Below are positions 57,173-64,000 of a DNA stretch of 64,000 nucleotides, piece by piece (position 1 is the first letter of the stretch; every line of letters starts with the position of its first letter). The stretch comes from Sagittula stellata E-37 (GTDB taxonomy: Bacteria; Pseudomonadota; Alphaproteobacteria; Rhodobacterales; Rhodobacteraceae), in contig NZ_CP155729.1 in NCBI RefSeq assembly GCF_039724765.1, positions 2,799,501 to 2,863,500 of the forward strand. Reading direction: 5' to 3'. The notes below the pieces were generated by a model. The model was not told where the DNA came from and did no database searches. It saw only the letters and a program-made list of their open reading frames with translations. A program made the position numbers and the translations under genes.

Positions 57173-58438
57173 TTACTTCAGCGCGTCCCAGCTTTCCTGG
57201 ATCTCGGTCGCGACCGCTTCGGCGGACTCGCCGCCCGCGTAATCCACCATGCCGGTCCAGAACGAACCCGCGCCGACTCCGCCCGGCATCAGGTCGGAGC
57301 CGTCGAAGCGGAAAGTCGTGGCCCCCAGCAGGATCTCGTTCATCTTGCGCAGCGTCGGATCGGAGAACGCCTCGGGATCGACACCTTTGTGCGGGGTCAG
57401 GAAGCCCTTGAGGCCCATCCAGATCTCGTGCGCCTCGGGCGTTTCGAGCCACGCGATCAGGTCATGTGCGGCCTGGTTCTCGTTGGTGATGGCCCAGAGT
57501 GTGCCCGCCCCCAGAACCGGCGTGCCAAGGTCCTTTTCAGCATAGGCCGGGAAGTAGAAGAAGTCTGCGTCGAGGCCGACCTCGGTGCCTTCCGGGAAGA
57601 AGGCCGGGATGAAGGATGCCTGATGGTGCAAGTAGCACTGCGGCGGCGAGGCAAACAGGCCCTTGGGACTGTCGCGGAAGTCGGTGGACGCCACCGCGCC
57701 CCTGCCCCCGGCCACGCGATCATCCTCGATGAACCAACCGAATTCCTCGATAGCGCCGACCACCTTCGGGTCGTTGAACTTCAGGTCGTTGCTGACCCAT
57801 GCGTCGTAGTCCTCGGGGGACTGCGTGCGCAGCATCATGTCCTCGACCCAGTCGGTCGCCGGCCAGCCGGTTGCGCCGCCGGATCCCAGTCCGATGCACC
57901 ACGGCGTCTCGCCGTCCTCGACCATCTGATCGGTCAGGGCCTTCAGCTCTTCGAGCGTCTCGGGAACCTCGTAGCCCGCGTCCTCGAAGTTCTCCGGCAC
58001 ATACCAGACCAGCGACTTCACATCGACCTTGTAGAAGAAACCGTAGAGGTGATCCTCGCCGTCAGGTCCCGCATAGGTCCCGAGATCGACCCAGGACTGC
58101 CCCGCCGCGTAGTTCTCTGCCACCCAGTCGGCGACGTCCTGACCCAGCGGCGTGAGGAACCCCCGCGACGCCATGTCGGCGGCAAGGCCCGGCTGCGGGA
58201 ACACCGATACGTTCGGCGCGGAGCCCGCTTCGGCGTCGACGAGGATCTGCTGCTCGAAGCTGTCGGAGCCGACGTAGGACACGTTATGGCCCGACTGTTC
58301 GGCGAAGGCATCCAGCACGGTCTCGACCATTTCCTGGTCCGGACCCAGCCACGGACCGAAGACCGTCAGATCCTCTGCATGCGCCGCCCCGGCACCCAGC
58401 GTGCACAGGGCAACACCGGCATAAAGCGAAGTTTTCAT
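57173..58438 (-). CDS. aglE: Alpha-glucoside ABC transporter substrate-binding protein
   Basis: Periplasmic sugar receptor, family 1, 421 residues. Signal peptide MKTSLYAGVALCTLGAGAAHA with cleavage near 21; mature part begins EDLTVFGPWLGPDQEMVE. GGGAGGACG precedes the ATG at 58438. It is the first gene of aglEFGAK and is divergent from the LacI-type regulator, with operators in the shared region. A 92-base gap with small hairpins separates it from aglF. Confidence 0.93.
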   Translation of the reverse strand: MKTSLYAGVALCTLGAGAAHAEDLTVFGPWLGPDQEMVETVLDAFAEQSGHNVSYVGSDSFEQQILVDAEAGSAPNVSVFPQPGLAADMASRGFLTPLGQDVADWVAENYAAGQSWVDLGTYAGPDGEDHLYGFFYKVDVKSLVWYVPENFEDAGYEVPETLEELKALTDQMVEDGETPWCIGLGSGGATGWPATDWVEDMMLRTQSPEDYDAWVSNDLKFNDPKVVGAIEEFGWFIEDDRVAGGRGAVASTDFRDSPKGLFASPPQCYLHHQASFIPAFFPEGTEVGLDADFFYFPAYAEKDLGTPVLGAGTLWAITNENQAAHDLIAWLETPEAHEIWMGLKGFLTPHKGVDPEAFSDPTLRKMNEILLGATTFRFDGSDLMPGGVGAGSFWTGMVDYAGGESAEAVATEIQESWDALK

Positions 58439-58513
58439 GAATTCGTCCTCCCAGTATCCCGCCCCAAGGCGGGTGAAACCCAGCTCAACGACGCTTGCTG
58501 TGGTGGAGTCATC

Positions 58514-58525
58514 CAAAGCGCTTTG
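58514..58525. promoter_or_regulatory. AglR operator, aglE-proximal
   Basis: CAAAGCGCTTTG, a perfect 12-base palindrome with the central CG typical of LacI/GalR-family sites, 76 bases upstream of aglE. A TTGACA on the minus strand (58563-58558) lies about 40 bases upstream of its centre, so the operator would sit near the aglE transcription start and block it. Confidence 0.8.
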
Positions 58526-58596
58526 AGCGAGGTCAGCCTTCCTTAATGAATAGCGTGTGTCAACCGTGCTTCCAACAATTTAATGAAATAGACCGC

Positions 58597-58625
58597 TGCA
58601 ATGCAGCATTAAGCGCCGCATTGCA
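58597..58625. other. Inverted repeat in the aglR-aglE intergenic region
   Basis: TGCAATGC and GCATTGCA, perfect 8-base arms 13 bases apart, between the two operators. Could bind a second regulator; unassigned. Confidence 0.35.
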
Positions 58626-58650
58626 TCATGCCGTGTTAGCGAACATACTC

Positions 58651-58673
58651 TTGACAAAGCCAAAGCGCTTTGG
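58651..58673 (+). promoter_or_regulatory. aglR promoter -35 with overlapping AglR operator
   Basis: A consensus -35 TTGACA (58651-58656) is followed by the perfect 14-base palindrome CCAAAGCGCTTTGG (58660-58673), which fills the spacer. The -10 region is weak. Binding there would stop aglR transcription, so the regulator is probably autoregulated. The centre is about 147 bases from the other operator, which would allow looping. Confidence 0.78.
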
Positions 58674-58686
58674 ATCACATGGCACG

Positions 58687-59727
58687 ATGAATCTAAAAGA
58701 ACTCGCGGAACATCTCCACCTTTCCCAGACGACCGTCAGCCGTGCGCTGAACGGCTATCCGGAGGTGAGCGAGAAGACGAGAGAGCGGGTCAAGCAGGCC
58801 GCGCGCGACATGAATTACAGCCCGAACACGCGGGCCAAGGGGCTGGCCACGGGGCGCGCACACGCCATCGGGCACATCCTTCCGATCTCGGCCAGCCACG
58901 AGATGGTGAACCCCATTTTCGGCGATTTCATCGCAGGCGCCGGCAACGCCTATTCCCGCGCCGGCTACGAGATCGTCATCTCGCTCGTCTCCGACCTGGA
59001 GGAGGAAAAGGCCTATCGGTCCATCGACGCGCGCGGGATCGTGGACGGCATCATCGTGCACGGCCCGAAGATGTCCGACCCGCGAATCGCCCTCCTTTCT
59101 GAACTGGGGATGCCGTTCCTCGTGCATGGACGCGCCTCAGAGGTGACAGAACCCTACTCGTGGCTCGACATCAACAACGCTGGCGCCTTTCAGCGCGCGA
59201 CGGAATTTCTGCTGGATCTCGGGCACCAGCGGATCGCCCTCATCAACGGGCTGGAGTTCATGGATTTCGCCTATCGCCGCCGAATCGGGTACGAAACGGC
59301 CCTGACCGACCGCGGCATGGCACCCGACCCGACCCTCATGCGGGCCGAGGAGATGACCGAGGTCTACGGCTTCCGTACCGCCGCCGAGATGCTGGCCGAC
59401 GCCCGTCCGCCGACCGCCTTTATCGTGTCGTCCATGATCACCGCCATCGGCGTCCGCCGCGCGATCCACGAGGCTGGGCTGGAGATGGGGCGCGACATCT
59501 CGGTCATCACGCACGACGACGACCTCGGATACCTGAAGAACGGGCATTCCGTCCCGATCTTTACGGCCACACGCTCCTCCGTCCGGGAGGCCGGCGAACG
59601 TGCCGCAGAGATGCTGCTAGATCAAATCCGCAATCCCGGCGGCCAACCCCTGACACACCTCATGGAGGCGGAGCTGATCATCGGCACCTCCACCGGCCCG
59701 GCCCGCAAGGTCCCCCAACCGACATAA
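58687..59727 (+). CDS. aglR: LacI-family transcriptional regulator of the agl genes
   Basis: 346 residues: N-terminal LacI helix-turn-helix (MNLKELAEHLHLSQTTVSRA, hinge RAKGLATGRAH) and a periplasmic-binding-protein-like sensor domain from about 60. It should repress aglEFGAK and its own operon until a glucoside or derivative binds. Two CAAAGCGCTTTG palindromes lie upstream. The ATG at 58687 has no strong ribosome site, and the promoter -35 is only 31 bases before it, so the leader must be very short. Confidence 0.93.
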   Translation: MNLKELAEHLHLSQTTVSRALNGYPEVSEKTRERVKQAARDMNYSPNTRAKGLATGRAHAIGHILPISASHEMVNPIFGDFIAGAGNAYSRAGYEIVISLVSDLEEEKAYRSIDARGIVDGIIVHGPKMSDPRIALLSELGMPFLVHGRASEVTEPYSWLDINNAGAFQRATEFLLDLGHQRIALINGLEFMDFAYRRRIGYETALTDRGMAPDPTLMRAEEMTEVYGFRTAAEMLADARPPTAFIVSSMITAIGVRRAIHEAGLEMGRDISVITHDDDLGYLKNGHSVPIFTATRSSVREAGERAAEMLLDQIRNPGGQPLTHLMEAELIIGTSTGPARKVPQPT

Positions 59728-59736
59728 GGTTTTCCC

Positions 59737-61059
59737 ATGCGCCACAAGCGATCCGATTTCCCCGAAGGTTTCCTCTTCGGCACCGCAACCTCCGCCTACC
59801 AGATCGAGGGCCATGCCTTCGGCGGTGCGGGCCGAAACCACTGGGACGACTTCGCGGCGACACCCGGCAACGTGGTCCGCGCCGAAAACGGCGACCGGGC
59901 CTGCGACCACTATCACCGCTTTGCCGAGGACCTCGACCTTGTGAAGGCTGCCGGGTTGGACGCCTATCGTTTCTCCATCAGTTGGGCGCGGGTCCTGCCA
60001 GAGGGTACGGGGACGCCCAACGCGGAAGGACTGGACTACTACGACCGGCTGACCGACGCGATGCTGGAACGCGGTCTGAAGCCCTGTGCCACGCTCTATC
60101 ACTGGGAACTGCCCTCCGCGCTGGCCGACAAGGGCGGTTGGCGCAACCGGGACATCGCGGCCTGGTTCGGAGAGTTTACCGAGATCGCGATGAAACGGTT
60201 GGGCGACCGAATGTTCTCTGTCGCGCCGATAAACGAGCCGTGGTGCGTGGCGTGGTTGTCGCACTTCATGGGCGGGCACGCCCCCGGTCTGCGCGATGTG
60301 CGCGCCGCCGCCCGCGCGATGCATCACGTCCTGCTCGCCCATGGCACCGCCATCCAGACGATGCGGGGCCTTGGCATGTCGAACCTCGGCGGCGTCTTCA
60401 ACCTCGAATGGGCCACGCCTGCGGACGGCACACCCGAGGCCCAAGCGGCCGCCGCGCGGTACGACGCGATCTACAACCGCTGGTTTCTGGGCGGCGTGTT
60501 CAAAGGCGCCTACCCGCAGGCCGCGCTCGACGGGCTGGAGCCGCATCTGCCCGCGGGCTGGCAGGACGATTTCCCGACGATCCAGGAACCGCTCGACTGG
60601 TGTGGCCTGAACTACTACACGCGCAAGCTGATCGCGCCGGACGCCACCCCCTTCCCCTCGCTTAAAGAGGTCGAAGGCCCGCTGCCGAAGACCTTCATGG
60701 ACTGGGAAATCTATCCGCAGGGGCTGGAGGATTTTCTCACGCGCACCGCCCGCGAGTACACCGGCGACCTGCCGCTTTATGTCACCGAGAACGGCATGGC
60801 GTCACCGGACGTGCTGGTCGATGGCGCCGTGCAGGATCCGTCGCGAACCGCCTTCCTCGAAGACCATCTCGACGCGGTTCAACGGGCGATTGCCGCTGGT
60901 GTGCCGGTATCGGGTTATTTCATATGGTCGCTGCTCGACAACTACGAGTGGGCGCTGGGGTATGAAAAGCGGTTCGGGTTGGTGCACGTCGACTTCGGAA
61001 CGCTTGAAAGAACGGCAAAGTCCTCATACCACGAATTGAAGTCCGCGCTGCAAAGCTGA
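59737..61059 (+). CDS. Beta-glucosidase (GH1)
   Basis: 440-residue cytosolic retaining glycosidase. Both catalytic glutamates are visible: acid/base in APINEPWCVAW and nucleophile in YVTENGMASP; GTATSAYQIEGHAFGG near the start forms the glycone-binding site. It follows aglR by nine bases and precedes glucokinase by eleven, so beta-glucosides probably enter the same route and release glucose. Confidence 0.95.
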   Translation: MRHKRSDFPEGFLFGTATSAYQIEGHAFGGAGRNHWDDFAATPGNVVRAENGDRACDHYHRFAEDLDLVKAAGLDAYRFSISWARVLPEGTGTPNAEGLDYYDRLTDAMLERGLKPCATLYHWELPSALADKGGWRNRDIAAWFGEFTEIAMKRLGDRMFSVAPINEPWCVAWLSHFMGGHAPGLRDVRAAARAMHHVLLAHGTAIQTMRGLGMSNLGGVFNLEWATPADGTPEAQAAAARYDAIYNRWFLGGVFKGAYPQAALDGLEPHLPAGWQDDFPTIQEPLDWCGLNYYTRKLIAPDATPFPSLKEVEGPLPKTFMDWEIYPQGLEDFLTRTAREYTGDLPLYVTENGMASPDVLVDGAVQDPSRTAFLEDHLDAVQRAIAAGVPVSGYFIWSLLDNYEWALGYEKRFGLVHVDFGTLERTAKSSYHELKSALQS

Positions 61060-61070
61060 AGGGATCAGCC

Positions 61071-62021
61071 ATGATCACTCCCGTTTCCGTCACCGTCGAT
61101 ATCGGCGGCACGAACACGCGCGTCGCGCTGTGTGACGATGGCGAGGTGCTGACCGACACCATCCAACGCTATCGCAACGCCGAACACCCCGGCCTTGAGC
61201 CGATCCTCGACGCATACCTCTCCGCCCATCCGCTCGTCGGCGCGATCTGCGTAGACATGGCCGGACCGGTGAAGGACGGCGTGGGCACACTCACCAATCT
61301 CGACTGGACCATCGACGCGCGCGCGCTGTCGGCCCGCACTGGTGGCGCTCGCGTGGTGGTGTTGAACGACCTGCAGGCGCAGGGGCACTCCGTCCCCCAT
61401 CTCGATGCAGACAGCCTCCTGACGCTGATGCCGGGTCAGCCCGCGCCCAGCGATGTGCGGCTGGTGGTCAACGTCGGGACCGGGCTGAACGCCGTCCCGG
61501 TGCACACTTCCGGCACGCTGACGCTGGTCCCTGCGGCAGAGGCCGGGCACATCGCGCTTCAAGCGCGCGATACGGAGGAGCTGCGGCTGGTCGACTGGAT
61601 GAACGCGCGCATTCCGTCCTCCGGCATGGAAGAGATCCTGTCAGGCCGCGGGCTAGAGAACCTCGACGAGTTCATCGGGGACGGCGCTAACCGTCGCGAA
61701 GCCGCAACGGTGATGGAGGCCTACGCGGCAGGCGAAGACCGCGCCCGCAAGGCGGCAAAGCTATTCGTGCGCTACCTCGGACGGTATGCGGGCGACCTTG
61801 CCCTGACCACCCTGCCCTTTGGCGGCGTCTTCCTTGTGGGCGGTGTCACTCGCCACCTCGGGCCCCACCTGATGGAGCTGGGCTTTGCGGAGGCGTTTCG
61901 TGACAAGGGCCGCTTCGCTGCCTTCATGGAGCAGTTCCCCGTGCACCTCGTGACGGACGACTACGCGGCGCTGCGGGGTTGCGCGGCCCACCTGCACGAG
62001 CTGCAGACCGCCACGAACTGA
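61071..62021 (+). CDS. glk: Glucokinase
   Basis: ATP-dependent phosphorylation of glucose to glucose-6-phosphate in the cytosol. 316 residues of the Glk family: phosphate-1 motif VDIGGTNTRVAL, LTNLDWTIDA, catalytic Asp in VVLNDLQAQG and VNVGTGLNAVPV, then EAGHIALQ. It ends the aglR-beta-glucosidase-glk operon and completes conversion of glucosides to a glycolytic intermediate. Confidence 0.94.
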   Translation: MITPVSVTVDIGGTNTRVALCDDGEVLTDTIQRYRNAEHPGLEPILDAYLSAHPLVGAICVDMAGPVKDGVGTLTNLDWTIDARALSARTGGARVVVLNDLQAQGHSVPHLDADSLLTLMPGQPAPSDVRLVVNVGTGLNAVPVHTSGTLTLVPAAEAGHIALQARDTEELRLVDWMNARIPSSGMEEILSGRGLENLDEFIGDGANRREAATVMEAYAAGEDRARKAAKLFVRYLGRYAGDLALTTLPFGGVFLVGGVTRHLGPHLMELGFAEAFRDKGRFAAFMEQFPVHLVTDDYAALRGCAAHLHELQTATN

Positions 62022-62131
62022 ACTGTTGGCAGGCAGCGTATGCCCTCGCGGCGGTCGTTGCCTGACATGCGCAGAAATGTGCGCTCGGCACATATCTTGC
62101 CGAATCCTGCAATTGGGATCACAAGACCGGC

Positions 62132-64000
<1,869 letters not shown>

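Noticed and set aside
57164..57176. GTAAG-GCG-CTTAC palindrome across the aglE stop codon
   Set aside because: Resembles an AglR site only in its centre and lies at a 3' end; more likely part of the small hairpins between aglE and aglF.

Overview
The window reads as a chromosomal stretch of a GC-rich marine alphaproteobacterium, most likely Rhodobacteraceae (Roseobacter group). The evidence is very high GC at third codon positions, many short ATGA/TGATG gene overlaps, an alphaproteobacterial LexA box (GAAC-N7-GAAC) upstream of uvrA, an agl alpha-glucoside operon of the type known from Sinorhizobium and Rhodobacteraceae, and small intergenic elements carrying an AAATACCTC core. I see no rRNA or tRNA gene, insertion sequence, prophage or CRISPR array.

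Bases 1-9400 hold an uptake and degradation locus: a peptide-type ABC transporter (binding protein, two permeases, two ATPases), two amidases, a RidA-like protein and an Asp/Glu/hydantoin racemase. Bases 9500-25100 are mostly housekeeping genes. They include a methionine aminopeptidase, an HNH endonuclease, an esterase, an AlkA-type glycosylase, an MFS transporter, a phytoene-synthase-like protein that lacks both Asp-rich motifs, a methyltransferase, cimA, and cysS with an AT-rich C-terminal segment. They also include a papain-like amidase candidate, a SoxR regulator divergent from a glyoxalase-fold gene with a textbook SoxR promoter, mltG and fabF.

Bases 25600-37900 hold a second catabolic locus around a split peptide-type ABC transporter. 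The fused ATPase, an ArgE-like deacetylase, a FAD oxidoreductase, an M20 amidohydrolase and an SDR lie on the minus strand. The binding protein and two permeases lie divergently on the plus strand, with a 27-bp tandem repeat between binding protein and permease. Bases 37950-43500 carry assorted single genes: DUF1697, a possible STAS-like protein, a YbdK-type ligase, a glycosyltransferase, a GlsB-type membrane protein and a Na+/Ca2+ exchanger. Bases 43600-46800 hold valine catabolism: an acyl-CoA dehydrogenase followed by one open frame that joins 3-hydroxyisobutyryl-CoA hydrolase to 3-hydroxyisobutyrate dehydrogenase.

Bases 46850-51700 contain two small envelope proteins, a patatin phospholipase and LexA-box-preceded uvrA. 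Bases 52045-62021 are an alpha/beta-glucoside regulon: aglEFGAK on the minus strand and, divergently, a LacI-type regulator, a GH1 beta-glucosidase and glucokinase, with two CAAAGCGCTTTG operators in the shared intergenic region. A DMT transporter and the start of enolase close the window. The sugar genes form a complete route: import of the glucoside, hydrolysis to glucose, phosphorylation to glucose-6-phosphate.

The observations I rate highest are the SoxR promoter, the hydrolase-dehydrogenase fusion, the compositional break inside cysS, the dispersed AAATACCTC elements, the tandem repeat inside the second transporter locus, and the papain-like amidase candidate. I did not find a clearly new multi-gene defence or metabolic system.
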